From assembly GCA_009773515.1 (NCBI GenBank), contig WSXX01000012.1:146554-210553 (forward strand): DNA of 64,000 nt, written 5' to 3'. This DNA is from Bacteroidota bacterium (GTDB taxonomy: Bacteria; Bacteroidota; Bacteroidia; Bacteroidales; Lentimicrobiaceae). A program made the position numbers and the translations under genes. Numbering within the stretch: position 1 is the first letter of the stretch; each line of letters opens with the position of its first letter. A model generated the notes under the pieces. The model was given only the letters and a program-made list of their open reading frames with translations, was not told where the DNA came from and ran no database searches. Positions 41,769 to 51,055 of this stretch are shown here, in pieces.

Positions 41769-42705
41769 TGAATGTATGAACCTTGCGAACTTTGTATGGC
41801 CTTTTTTGCTGTGATTCGTAGTAAGTGCGCATCATGATTTCTGCCATAATTCCTACGGTAATCAGTTGAATGCCGGCAATCAGCATCAGTATGCCCAGCA
41901 ACAACATTGGTTTTCCCCAGATGTCATGTCCCATGATTTTCAGCACCAGAAAATAGGTGTTGATAAGCGATCCGATCAGGAAAAAAATTACACCGATTCC
42001 GCCAAAAAGGTGCATGGGTTTGCTCATGTATTTTTTAAAGAAAAGCATGAGCAAAAGATCGCTAACCACTTTAAATGTGCGGTTTATGCCATATTTGGAT
42101 TTGCCGAATTCGCGGGCATGATGTTTAACATCCACCTGTGTAATGGTTGCACCTTCGAGGCTGGCCAGCACCGGAATAAAACGGTGCAATTCGCCGTAAA
42201 GTCCGATATCTTTTGCCAGATCACTCTTAAAAACCTTCAAAGTGCAGCCATAATCCTTGATGTGCACACCTGTGCTGTTTCTGATAATTGCATTGGCAAT
42301 TTTACTTGGAATTTTTCTGAAGAAAACTCCGTCCTGTCTGTTTTTCCGGATACCGGCAACCAAATCCCAGCCTTCATCCTCAGCAAGTTTAAGCATCATC
42401 GGAATATCTGATGGATCGTTCTGCAAATCACCATCCATGGTAACCATATATTCACCTTTTGCCTGCTCAATGCCTGCATAAAGCGCCGAACTCTGCCCGT
42501 AATTTTTGCGAAACTCAACCAGAACCACACGGGGATCTTTCAGGGCAATAATTTCCTGCCGGGTGCGGTCGGTTGATCCATCATCAACATAAATTATCTC
42601 ATATTCAATGTCTTGTATCGATTCATTGATCCATTTATTCAATGGTTTAATATTCGGCTCTTCGTTGTAAACACAAATGATGATTGAAAGCTTGAGGTTG
42701 TTCAT
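41761..42705 (-). CDS. family 2 glycosyltransferase with C-terminal membrane helices (ArnC/DPM-like)
   Basis: A 314-residue GT2 enzyme that probably moves a sugar from a nucleotide to undecaprenyl phosphate at the inner membrane, as ArnC, GtrB and FlmF do. The N-terminal GT-A domain shows SIIICVYNEEPNI, YVDDGSTD (metal-binding DD), QSSALYAGIEQAKGEY and MDGDLQNDP (catalytic Asp region). Two helices near the C-terminus (about 228-255 and 262-290) anchor it. It overlaps its upstream neighbour, a GT39, by four bases and its downstream neighbour by eight. Confidence 0.9.
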   Translation of the reverse strand: MNNLKLSIIICVYNEEPNIKPLNKWINESIQDIEYEIIYVDDGSTDRTRQEIIALKDPRVVLVEFRKNYGQSSALYAGIEQAKGEYMVTMDGDLQNDPSDIPMMLKLAEDEGWDLVAGIRKNRQDGVFFRKIPSKIANAIIRNSTGVHIKDYGCTLKVFKSDLAKDIGLYGELHRFIPVLASLEGATITQVDVKHHAREFGKSKYGINRTFKVVSDLLLMLFFKKYMSKPMHLFGGIGVIFFLIGSLINTYFLVLKIMGHDIWGKPMLLLGILMLIAGIQLITVGIMAEIMMRTYYESQQKRPYKVRKVHTFNG

Positions 42706-44312
42706 AATGGCTTCTTTATCAATAATAGTCTGGTTTCGTTCAGTTTTATGGTAAACTCATGAAGAACTTCGTAATTATTGAGTTTATCCGCAAAATTAAC
42801 CAGATTTTTCTCATCAGTTATATAATACGCTTCATTATCGGATATTTCCCGGGTTCGGGTAATAATTTGCCCGCTTTCGCGCGAAATATAGAACGATGCA
42901 TCGTGGTTGAAAGGAGAATCACCGAGGATAAAAGTTGACTTGCCTTTTACAAGCTGTCCGGCAACTATCTCACCCTGGCGATAACCTGCATCGGGATAAG
43001 AATTATATCGTGCCGGCAGATTGAAGGTGTTGAAAGCAATACGAACCGATAACATTACAATGATGAGCATCAACAAACGATTTCCGGGCATTTTAAGCGC
43101 TATAAATGCGGATGATGCAGAAATTATAAACAATGTGCCAATGATCACCCAAACCCCTGTCATATCTTTTGTTTCAGCCCAGAAAAGGTAAATTAACAAC
43201 GAAAATGAACCTGAAAATGCCAGGACGATAATAATTACATCAACAATTTTAATAAGAAGGGTTCTGGAATCTGAAGAGACATTGTATGCTTTTATCAGAA
43301 CAATATAAAGTAAAGGAAACAGCATAAACAGGTATCTGGGTCTCATATCGGCTGAAATCCAGTAAATTATAATATTCGAAATGAAAATCAGTGAACTGAA
43401 AATAATAAGCTTGTCTTTAAAGATGACCTGTCTGACCCGCTTATCGATCAGCAGTAACAGCAAAATGGTCCAGGGTGCAAATTCATAACTCATTTCAAGC
43501 GGAAACATTATCAGATGTTTGCTCCAGCTAAGTAAAGAGCCTTCCTTATCGCTGATGCGGTTCGACTGATCAAAAAGCGTGGCAAAAACATCATCAAGCG
43601 AATTGGTTTGAAGATAGGCGAAGTAGTAGGAGCCTGTGATTAAAATAAATATGGCGATTCCGGCAATATGCTGCCATGAAAACAGTTTTCTGAAATTCTT
43701 TTCATAAGTCAGCCAAACCAAAAGACTGATTCCCTGAAAAGCAATAGAAGGCAATCCTTTCATCATATAACCGCAAGCTGCAAGTGCGTATGTCAACACA
43801 AACAAAGCCATCCAGTTACGCTTTTGTGAATAATAAAAAAGTACAGCAAATGAAGTTAATGTAACCATTGCATAAGTTATGTCGATCAGCCCTTGAAACG
43901 AATCCCAGAAAAGGATACGCGCGGAGGTAATCCACATCAGCGAAACAATTAAAGCATTGTTGCGGCCAAGAGATTTTCGTGACATTAAAAACATTACAAG
44001 CCCCATCAGCAGTAACGAAACTACGGTTGGCAACCGCAGAATAAATTCACTCATATTTCCGGACATTTGAGTATATGCGGCTAATATCCAGTTGAATAGC
44101 GGTGGTTTATTGTAATAGAACTCCCCATTTATTGTTGGATTGATATAATTTCCTGAAATCAGCATTTCAAGAGTTACGATGGCGCGGGTGGGCTCATCTG
44201 AGATCAGAGGCATTAATCCCAGATTCACAAACAAAGCAAATGGGAGCAGAATAGCGATTGCCGTTAAAATGATTCCCGGATGGGTTTTGAGCCTTTCGAA
44301 AATGTTTAGCAT
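42702..44312 (-). CDS. family 39 glycosyltransferase, ArnT/PMT-like
   Basis: A 536-residue protein with about 11-12 membrane helices. The first periplasmic loop SDEPTRAIVTLEML holds the acidic residues typical of GT39 (ArnT, protein mannosyltransferases), followed by YNKPPLFNWILAA. Such enzymes take a sugar from a polyprenyl-phosphate carrier and attach it to lipid A, protein or another glycan on the periplasmic side. It heads a four-gene operon (GT39, GT2, flippase-like, epimerase), which suggests an ArnC-ArnT-like sugar decoration of the envelope. The acceptor cannot be determined. It is divergent from the LtaS-like gene. Confidence 0.85.
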   Translation of the reverse strand: MLNIFERLKTHPGIILTAIAILLPFALFVNLGLMPLISDEPTRAIVTLEMLISGNYINPTINGEFYYNKPPLFNWILAAYTQMSGNMSEFILRLPTVVSLLLMGLVMFLMSRKSLGRNNALIVSLMWITSARILFWDSFQGLIDITYAMVTLTSFAVLFYYSQKRNWMALFVLTYALAACGYMMKGLPSIAFQGISLLVWLTYEKNFRKLFSWQHIAGIAIFILITGSYYFAYLQTNSLDDVFATLFDQSNRISDKEGSLLSWSKHLIMFPLEMSYEFAPWTILLLLLIDKRVRQVIFKDKLIIFSSLIFISNIIIYWISADMRPRYLFMLFPLLYIVLIKAYNVSSDSRTLLIKIVDVIIIVLAFSGSFSLLIYLFWAETKDMTGVWVIIGTLFIISASSAFIALKMPGNRLLMLIIVMLSVRIAFNTFNLPARYNSYPDAGYRQGEIVAGQLVKGKSTFILGDSPFNHDASFYISRESGQIITRTREISDNEAYYITDEKNLVNFADKLNNYEVLHEFTIKLNETRLLLIKKPL

Positions 44313-44419
44313 TGACCGGAAATTTTTTTAAGCTGCAAAATTAGCTATTCTTCGCAAGGGATTATTAACAGAATGTGAATTCAACTACTAAAACAGGGTT
44401 TTTATATCTCAACTTTCAG

Positions 44420-44427
44420 TAATTTTG
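44420..44427 (+). promoter_or_regulatory. -7 element before the LtaS-like gene
   Basis: TAATTTTG fits TAnnTTTG. A T-rich TTTT/TTTA stretch at about 44399-44403 could be the -33 element. If used, transcription starts near 44434, which excludes the upstream TTG at 44425 as a start and supports ATG at 44464. Confidence 0.45.
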
Positions 44428-44463
44428 TGCACTTTTATAGCTGCATTGACTAACATTTTGATA

Positions 44464-46326
44464 ATGAAACAAATAATAGCTTCATTCCTTAGACAAATGC
44501 TTTTCTGGATGTTACTTTTCGCCTTTTCCAGAACGGTGTTTTTACTTTTCAATTTAAATCTTCTCCGGATTGAAGGATTGCAGTTTACCGAGGTTATTGC
44601 CGCATACTGGCATGCCCTTCAACTCGACTTTGCAACTGCAGCTTATTTTATGATGTTTCCTTTTCTTATTCTTCTGATTCAGTCGGTTTATAGTCCGAAT
44701 TGGCTGAATAAAGTAAACAAGATTTATGTATTTGTTGCGGTGTTTCTTTTTAGTTTGCTTACTGTGGTTGAGCTGGGAATATATCCCGAATGGAAAACCA
44801 AGCTACCCTTCAAAGCATTTTCATACCTGAGCAATCCAACCGAGGTTTTTGACACCATTTCCACAGGACTGTTTTTTGGATTGATTGCTTTGTTCTCCAT
44901 TGTGTTAGCGGTAAGCTTTCTGCCTTATGTTATGTGGTTTTATAAGGATCTGGTTCAAGTAAAACGCAATTATCTGTTCTCGATTCTGTTTGCAATGATT
45001 TTGCCAGTTTTACTGTTCATCACGGCAAGGGGAGGGGTACAGCAGATACCTATTAACCAGAGTGCAGCTTACTATTCAAACACGAATATTCTAAATCTGG
45101 CAGCAGTAAACTCAGGATTTAACCTGTCTATCAGTATCATAGAGAATTATAAAAATTTCGGAAAGAACCCATATGAATATTACAGCGATTCCGCAGCCCG
45201 CAAAACGGTTCAGAATCTGTTTGCTGTTGAAAAGGATACTACCATAAATGTACTTACCACTCAACGGCCCAATATTGTCCTGCTGATTCTTGAAAGCTGG
45301 TCGGCCGATCTTGTTGAATCACTGGGAGGTGAACCGGGAATAACCCCTGAGTTTCATGAACTCGAGAAAGACGGCATACTTTTTACAGGCTTGTGGGCAA
45401 CAGGTCCGCGAAGCGAACAGGCAATGGGAAGCATTTTCGGAGGATTTCCGGCACACCCCATTTCATCAATTACAGTACAGCCTGATAAATTTTCCAAGCT
45501 TCCAACCATCACAAAAAAGCTCATAGATCAAGGCTATCATACTTCTTTTTACTTTGGTGGTCAGTTGATTTACGGAAATATCAAAGGTTTTATTCTTTAC
45601 AATGGTTTCAGCCGGATTATTGAAGGTGCTGATTTTGGAAAAGAGGTACTTAAAGGTAAGCTCGGCGCACATGATGAGTTCGTTCTTTCGAGGCAGATTA
45701 CTGATCTTAACAAAGAAAAAGAACCGTTTTTTTCTGCTCTGTTTACACTGAGTTCTCATTCGCCTTATGATCAGCCCATGGAGCAGGTGCTTGACTGGGG
45801 AGATAACGAAAAACAATACATAAACTCTGCTTATTATACCGACAGAAGCCTTGGGAATTATTTCCGTGAAGCCCGGAAACAGCCCTGGTATAAAAATACA
45901 CTGTTTATTCTGGTTGCGGATCATAGTCACAACTCCTATCGCAACTGGTCATTTACTACTCCGAATTATCATAAAATTCCGATGCTGTTTTATGGAGAGG
46001 TGATTAAACCGGAGCATAGAGGAACTACTGTCAAAAACTTTGCTAATCAGTCAGATATGGCAACTACACTGCTGAAGCAAATGAATCTGGATGCTTCTGA
46101 GTTTCATTGGAGCCGCAATCTGTTTAATCCGAACACGCAGCAGTTTGCTTATTTTTCATTTGAAGAGGGGCTGGGCTGGATCCGACCTCCTTCAGGACAT
46201 TTTACTTACGATGCTCGCATCAATCATTTTAACGAGATGTCAATCCCCGAAATATCAAAAGATTCTATCATCAGAGAAGGAAAATCTTACCTCCAGATTT
46301 TGTTTGATGAATATATGTCGTATTGA
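44464..46326 (+). CDS. LtaS-like sulfatase-fold membrane enzyme
   Basis: A 620-residue inner-membrane protein: about five N-terminal helices (to about residue 200), then a periplasmic alkaline-phosphatase/sulfatase-type domain. Family features: PNIVLLILESWSADL with metal-binding Glu, WATGPRSEQAMGSI where the Thr nucleophile of LtaS is Ser, LSSHSPYD, and ILVADHSHNS with the Asp-His metal pair. Enzymes of this fold transfer phosphoglycerol or phosphoethanolamine to lipids, lipid A or periplasmic glucans (as OpgB does). In a Gram-negative cell lipoteichoic acid is not expected. ATG at 44464 is preferred to a TTG at 44425 that lies in the promoter. Monocistronic. Confidence 0.82.
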   Translation: MKQIIASFLRQMLFWMLLFAFSRTVFLLFNLNLLRIEGLQFTEVIAAYWHALQLDFATAAYFMMFPFLILLIQSVYSPNWLNKVNKIYVFVAVFLFSLLTVVELGIYPEWKTKLPFKAFSYLSNPTEVFDTISTGLFFGLIALFSIVLAVSFLPYVMWFYKDLVQVKRNYLFSILFAMILPVLLFITARGGVQQIPINQSAAYYSNTNILNLAAVNSGFNLSISIIENYKNFGKNPYEYYSDSAARKTVQNLFAVEKDTTINVLTTQRPNIVLLILESWSADLVESLGGEPGITPEFHELEKDGILFTGLWATGPRSEQAMGSIFGGFPAHPISSITVQPDKFSKLPTITKKLIDQGYHTSFYFGGQLIYGNIKGFILYNGFSRIIEGADFGKEVLKGKLGAHDEFVLSRQITDLNKEKEPFFSALFTLSSHSPYDQPMEQVLDWGDNEKQYINSAYYTDRSLGNYFREARKQPWYKNTLFILVADHSHNSYRNWSFTTPNYHKIPMLFYGEVIKPEHRGTTVKNFANQSDMATTLLKQMNLDASEFHWSRNLFNPNTQQFAYFSFEEGLGWIRPPSGHFTYDARINHFNEMSIPEISKDSIIREGKSYLQILFDEYMSY

Positions 46327-46562
46327 TTTCCTCCGGCAAAGCTTGAAGTACATTGATAACCGTTTTTATTGATTCCTGAGTGAAAAATTGTTCCTTGCGG
46401 CTTGTTTTTTTGTAAATTGCTTGCGCAAATTGTAAATCTGTGACAATTGATTGATTTTTCTTCCTTTTTGCAGGTTACAAGTTGATCAGGTTTATAATTA
46501 AGTAAGACAACAGCGCTTTTTTAAACTTAATGTTTTATTAATCATATTAACTTCCAGTTAAG

Positions 46563-49403
46563 TTGAATTTACCTGCCAGAATTAATAAGTATTTTCATAA
46601 CAAGAGTATTTCCTCTCAACTTAGGATAAGCACTCTGGTAATTGCACTGGTTTCTGCCATTCTTATTGGAGGTAGCTGGACTTATTTTGAGTCTGTAAAG
46701 CTGAGAAAAGAACTTCAGATAGAAAAGGAATACTACTATCAGACTAAATCTCAAGTAGTTGAAAACGAAGTCATATCTGCCATAGATTACATTGAATACA
46801 ACCGCTCGCTTTCTCAGGAAAGAATGAAGAGAGAATTAAAAATGAGGATTGACGAAGCCTGGAATATATCAACCAATATCTACAACCAGAATAAAAACAT
46901 TAAAAGCAGGGCTGAAATTGAGAAAATGATCAAAGACGCCATTCGTCCGATCAGATTTGCAAACGAAAGAGGCGATGTATTTATCTATTCTTTAAGTGGT
47001 TACGCTGTTCTTCTGCCTCGGAGTCCTCATTCCGAGAACTCTTTCAGTTTGGACTATAAGGACAATTCAGGAAATTCTGTTGTAAGAAATGAAGTTAATC
47101 TTCTAAAGCAGATTGATAGAGGTTATCTGGATTATTACACTAAAAGTGAATATTCAACCTCTGATTCCGTGCTTCTTAAAAGTACATATATACGTAAATT
47201 TGAACCATTGGGCTGGTATTTTGGCACCAAAGACTACCTTACTGATTTTGAAAAAGACCTGAAGGAAGAATTGCTTAAAAGAATTTCTAAACTAAGGTTT
47301 GATTCTGATGGATATATTTTTGTCAATTCAATTGAAGGTTTAGCTTTAATTTCTAACGGCGAAAAACATGCCGATCCTTTAAATATATACAATTCAGGCG
47401 ATACCAATTGGATATCAGTCTTTAAGGAACAAGCAAAGATTTTTAATGGACCCGGTAAAGGGTATATAAATTATAAATTTCGCCGGCTTTTATCTGATGA
47501 ATTTGAATCAAAAATCTCATATGTCGGCACTGTAAAAGCCTGGGGATGGATTATTGGTGCAGGTTTCTACGAAAGTGAAGTTGAGAATATGATACTTGCC
47601 AAACAATCTGAAAAAATTCAGAAGCGCAAACAAGTTGGCGTTCTGATATTTCTGATTCTAATGGTTGTTTTAGTGATAATCTGGGTGTTTTCAGGTTATA
47701 TTGTAAGCAAAGTACTGAAGAGCTTCAGGTTATTTGAACTGAACTTCCGGAAATCAATATTGGAATCCTCAGAAATGAACCCTGACGAACTTGTTTTTCT
47801 GGAGTTCAAAGATCTGGCTGACTCAGTCAACAGCATTACCCGGCAATTAAGTTCAATCAGGCTAAAACTCATCAAAGAACAATCTCTCTTACGCTCACTT
47901 ATTGATTCAAGTCCTGATCTTATCTTTTTTAAAGATCTGAATAGCAATTACGTAGGTTGCAATATGGAATTTTCAAAATACCTGGGTATCAGCGAAAATG
48001 ATTTAATCGGTAAAAATGACTTCGATTACTTCTCTGCTGAATCAGCCGATAGGTATCATGAATATGACAGATTATTAATTAAGCAACGCCAGCCAATCAG
48101 AAGTGAAGAGTGGATTACTGCCCCGGATGGAAGAAAACGTTTGATGGATACTTTTAAAGTATTGTATTTCGATAAAAATGGAGACGCAATCGGCATTATG
48201 GCTATAAGCCGCGATATCACAGAAAGAGAAGAAACAAGGCTAAAGCTGAAAGAAGCCAAAGAAAGAGCTGAAGAAGCGGATAAACTGAAAACAGCATTTC
48301 TGGCAAATATGAGTCATGAAATCAGAACTCCCATGAATTCAATCGTTGGATTCTCAAACCTTTTAACTGAAGATAACCTCACAAAAGAAGAAAAAAACGA
48401 ATACATTCAACATATTAACCACGGAAGTGAAACTCTGCTGAAACTGATTGATGATATTATTGACATCGCGAAGATTGAAGCCGGACAGTTAAGCATATCT
48501 CCTGATACCTGCAACCTGAAAGAATTAATGGATGAGTTGTTTATTACACACACAAGACAGCTCAATCACAAAAATAAACAACAAATCGGTTTTCATAGTG
48601 AAATTGTTCCTTTAACCAATGGCTACAACATTATAACCGATGAATTCAGGCTTAAACAGGTAATGACAAACCTCATTGGCAATGCCATTAAATTTACTCA
48701 TGAAGGCAGGATTTCATATGGGTTCAGGCAAGTAAATAATGAACTTGAGTTTTATGTTACCGATACCGGAATCGGAATTTCACCGGAGGGACAGAAAGTC
48801 ATCTTTGAACGGTTCAGGCAGGATAATCAGGTCGGATTAAAACATTCAGGCGGTACCGGATTGGGTCTTGCAATTTCTCAGCACATAATAGGCTTATTGG
48901 GAGGTTCAATTTCTGTTAATTCAACGCCTGGAGCAGGTACTGTATTTTCATTTACAATCCCTTATAAATCAGTTGACCTGCCTAAACTTAAGCCGGTTGC
49001 GCCCGTCAATAGTGGTTTTGATTTTAATTGGAGTGATAAAACAATTCTGGTGGTTGAAGACATAGATTCAAATTATAAATACATTCATGCAGCGATTTTC
49101 AGAACCGGAATTAGCATTTTAAGGGCAGTTGACGGTGTTGAGGCGATAGAAATGTGCAAATCAAACGACAAAATCGATATTGTACTTATGGATGTCAATA
49201 TGCCGGTTTTAAACGGATATGATGCTACCACCGAAATTAAGAAACTCCGCCCGGATCTGCCGATTATAGCGCAAACAGCCTATGCCATGCAAGGTGAAGA
49301 ACAAAGAAGCCGTGAAGCAGGTTGTGATGCCTACCTTTCCAAGCCGGTAAACCTAAGGTCACTGTATAATACAATGTCTCAGTTTATTGGAGAGCACAAA
49401 TAA
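46563..49403 (+). CDS. hybrid sensor histidine kinase/response regulator with tandem Cache and PAS domains
   Basis: A 946-residue membrane sensor. After helix 1 (about 20-45) come two Cache-type periplasmic modules, seen by the repeated RFANERGDVFIYS / RFDSDGYIFVNS and GWYFGTKDYL / GWIIGAGFY phrases; helix 2 is at about 366-388. Cytoplasmic parts are a PAS domain (LIDSSPDLIFFKDLNSNYVG), HisKA with phosphoacceptor His585 in MSHEIRTP, HATPase (NLIGNAIKFTHEG, TDTGIGISPEG, GTGLGLAIS) and a receiver with Asp877 in LMDVNMPV and Lys of YLSKPVN. The start is TTG at 46563 with TAA in frame 15 bases upstream. Cache domains often bind small organic acids; ligand and output regulator are unknown. Confidence 0.92.
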   Translation: MNLPARINKYFHNKSISSQLRISTLVIALVSAILIGGSWTYFESVKLRKELQIEKEYYYQTKSQVVENEVISAIDYIEYNRSLSQERMKRELKMRIDEAWNISTNIYNQNKNIKSRAEIEKMIKDAIRPIRFANERGDVFIYSLSGYAVLLPRSPHSENSFSLDYKDNSGNSVVRNEVNLLKQIDRGYLDYYTKSEYSTSDSVLLKSTYIRKFEPLGWYFGTKDYLTDFEKDLKEELLKRISKLRFDSDGYIFVNSIEGLALISNGEKHADPLNIYNSGDTNWISVFKEQAKIFNGPGKGYINYKFRRLLSDEFESKISYVGTVKAWGWIIGAGFYESEVENMILAKQSEKIQKRKQVGVLIFLILMVVLVIIWVFSGYIVSKVLKSFRLFELNFRKSILESSEMNPDELVFLEFKDLADSVNSITRQLSSIRLKLIKEQSLLRSLIDSSPDLIFFKDLNSNYVGCNMEFSKYLGISENDLIGKNDFDYFSAESADRYHEYDRLLIKQRQPIRSEEWITAPDGRKRLMDTFKVLYFDKNGDAIGIMAISRDITEREETRLKLKEAKERAEEADKLKTAFLANMSHEIRTPMNSIVGFSNLLTEDNLTKEEKNEYIQHINHGSETLLKLIDDIIDIAKIEAGQLSISPDTCNLKELMDELFITHTRQLNHKNKQQIGFHSEIVPLTNGYNIITDEFRLKQVMTNLIGNAIKFTHEGRISYGFRQVNNELEFYVTDTGIGISPEGQKVIFERFRQDNQVGLKHSGGTGLGLAISQHIIGLLGGSISVNSTPGAGTVFSFTIPYKSVDLPKLKPVAPVNSGFDFNWSDKTILVVEDIDSNYKYIHAAIFRTGISILRAVDGVEAIEMCKSNDKIDIVLMDVNMPVLNGYDATTEIKKLRPDLPIIAQTAYAMQGEEQRSREAGCDAYLSKPVNLRSLYNTMSQFIGEHK

Positions 49404-49442
49404 TAAAAAAAACTGCCCCGAAAAATCCGGGGCAGTTTTTTT
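49403..49442. terminator. bidirectional rho-independent terminator
   Basis: AACTGCCCCG (49411-49420) pairs with CGGGGCAGTT (49428-49437), with T to 49442 on the plus side and an A run before the stem giving T on the minus side. It separates the convergent histidine kinase and winged-helix genes. Confidence 0.9.
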
Positions 49443-49458
49443 ATGATTTATGACCAGC

Positions 49459-49635
49459 TTATTTGGGCTGATAATAACAAACCTTTGGAGAAACAATTTT
49501 TTCGTCCTTCTTAAGCTTTTTAATTGCGTTATCGACATCTTTTTTATCGATTCCAGCCAATTCTGCAATTTCGGAACCTTTTAAAGGTTTACCCGCTTCT
49601 GACAAGGTTTTTAAAACAAGTTCTGTCGTTTCCAT
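49459..49635 (-). CDS. 58-residue winged-helix protein
   Basis: A small intact frame: ATG at 49635, TAA at 49459-49461. Its sequence, METTELVLKTLSEAGKPLKG through SEIAELAGIDKKDVDNAIKK to the end KVCYYQPK, is a compact winged-helix DNA-binding fold: helix 1, then KGSEIAELAGIDKKDVDNAI as helix-turn-helix, then a short LKKDEKIVSPKVCYY wing. It lies 12 bases downstream of DUF1015, so it is probably the last gene of the serA-type operon. Such stand-alone wHTH proteins are common in Bacteroidota and archaea; the target is unknown. Confidence 0.85.
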   Translation of the reverse strand: METTELVLKTLSEAGKPLKGSEIAELAGIDKKDVDNAIKKLKKDEKIVSPKVCYYQPK

Positions 49636-49647
49636 TTTTTTGCTTTT

Positions 49648-50895
49648 TTATTCAAGTGAGTGCACAACAAGACCACTTCTCAACTTAGGTTCAAACCATG
49701 TTGTTTTGGGTGGCATTATATTTCCGGAGTCAGCAATATCAATGAGTTGCTGAAGCGATACAGGATAAAGGGCAAAAGCAGCAGCCATTTCGCCGCTGTC
49801 AACCCGTCTTTTAAGCTCTCCCAGACCTCTGATTCCACCTACAAAATCTACACGCTTTGATGTTCTCAGATCTTTGATATCCAGTATCTGATCTAAAACA
49901 AGCTGTGAAAGAACTGTTACATCAAGCACTCCAATTGGGTCGTTGTCATTGTATGTTCCTTCTTTTGCTGTAAGAGAATACCATTTTCCTTCGAGGTACA
50001 TGCTGAAGTTATGAAGCACCTCAGGTTTGTATATTTCACTGCCTTTCTCTTCAATATGAAAAACGCCTGCCAGCTTCTGCATAAATTCAGCAGCTGTCAT
50101 TCCGTTCAGGTCTTTTACCAATCGGTTGTAGTCAATAATGGTTAATTGATCTGATGGAAAGTGCACCGCCAGAAAGAAATTGTATTCTTCGTCGCCGGTA
50201 TGGTTCGGGTTTGCCTGCTTTTTCTCATTGCCAACAAGTGCAGCGGCTGCAGTTCTGTGATGACCGTCAGCCACATAAGTGTAAGGCACTTTTGAGAATA
50301 AATCAACAAGTTTTTCAATGGTGGTTTTATCTCTGATTACCCAGAAGTGATGTCCAAAACCATCATCAGCTGTAAAATCATAATCGGCTTCCTGAGATGT
50401 TACTACTCCTTTTACAATTTCATCAATTGCTGCAACCGACGGATAAGTAAAGAATACAGGTTCCATGTTGGCGTTGGTAACGCGAACATGTTTCATACGG
50501 TCTTCTTCCTTATCTTTTCGTGTAAGCTCATGCTTTTTGATGATACCGTTCAGATAATCTTCAACTCCAGCGCACCCTACCAGCCCATACTGGGTTTTTC
50601 CATTCATCGTCTGGGCATAAATATAGAGGTGATCCTCATTATCCATAGCCAGCCATCCTTTTTTTCTGAAATCAGCAAAATTTGAAAGAGCCTTATTGTA
50701 CACCTGATCATCATGCTCGTCAAGATCTGCCGGCAAGTCAATCTCCGGCTTAATGATGTGAAGCAATGAATAAGGATTACCTTCAGCTTCTGTTCTGGCT
50801 TCGTTCGAATTCAAAACATCGTAAGGACGTGATGCCAGGTCACGGACTATTTCCTTGGGAGGACGAAGTCCTTTAAATGGTTTTAATACCGCCAT
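49648..50895 (-). CDS. DUF1015 family protein
   Basis: A 415-residue cytoplasmic protein of the DUF1015 family. Signs are the opening VLKPFKGLRPPKEIVRDLAS and RPYDVLNSNEAR, followed by YVADGHHRTAAA (a conserved Asp-Gly-His-His stretch near residue 210), FLAVHFPSDQLTIIDYNR and the ending GDIMPPKTTWFEPKLRSG-like tail. The family frequently lies beside serA and serC in Bacteroidota, as here with a phosphoglycerate dehydrogenase gene; a role in serine metabolism (such as serine kinase) is suspected for some members. The gene lies 12 bases before the small wHTH gene. Confidence 0.9.
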   Translation of the reverse strand: MAVLKPFKGLRPPKEIVRDLASRPYDVLNSNEARTEAEGNPYSLLHIIKPEIDLPADLDEHDDQVYNKALSNFADFRKKGWLAMDNEDHLYIYAQTMNGKTQYGLVGCAGVEDYLNGIIKKHELTRKDKEEDRMKHVRVTNANMEPVFFTYPSVAAIDEIVKGVVTSQEADYDFTADDGFGHHFWVIRDKTTIEKLVDLFSKVPYTYVADGHHRTAAAALVGNEKKQANPNHTGDEEYNFFLAVHFPSDQLTIIDYNRLVKDLNGMTAAEFMQKLAGVFHIEEKGSEIYKPEVLHNFSMYLEGKWYSLTAKEGTYNDNDPIGVLDVTVLSQLVLDQILDIKDLRTSKRVDFVGGIRGLGELKRRVDSGEMAAAFALYPVSLQQLIDIADSGNIMPPKTTWFEPKLRSGLVVHSLE

Positions 50896-51055
50896 AATTA
50901 ATTGATTTGGTTTATTTTATGAAAAATGATGTCGTTAGAAATACGCCAACCTCCCATAACATCAGTTTTCAGCTGATGAACAAGAGGTTTGAATAGCGCA
51001 AAAGTATAATTTATTCGATAAAAAAGTATTGGTAAAAAAAGTTTTGGAAAGGATT

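Noticed and set aside
49359..49568. 69-codon minus-strand frame at the end of the hybrid kinase gene
   Set aside because: It runs through the terminator and overlaps, in another frame, the true 58-residue winged-helix gene.
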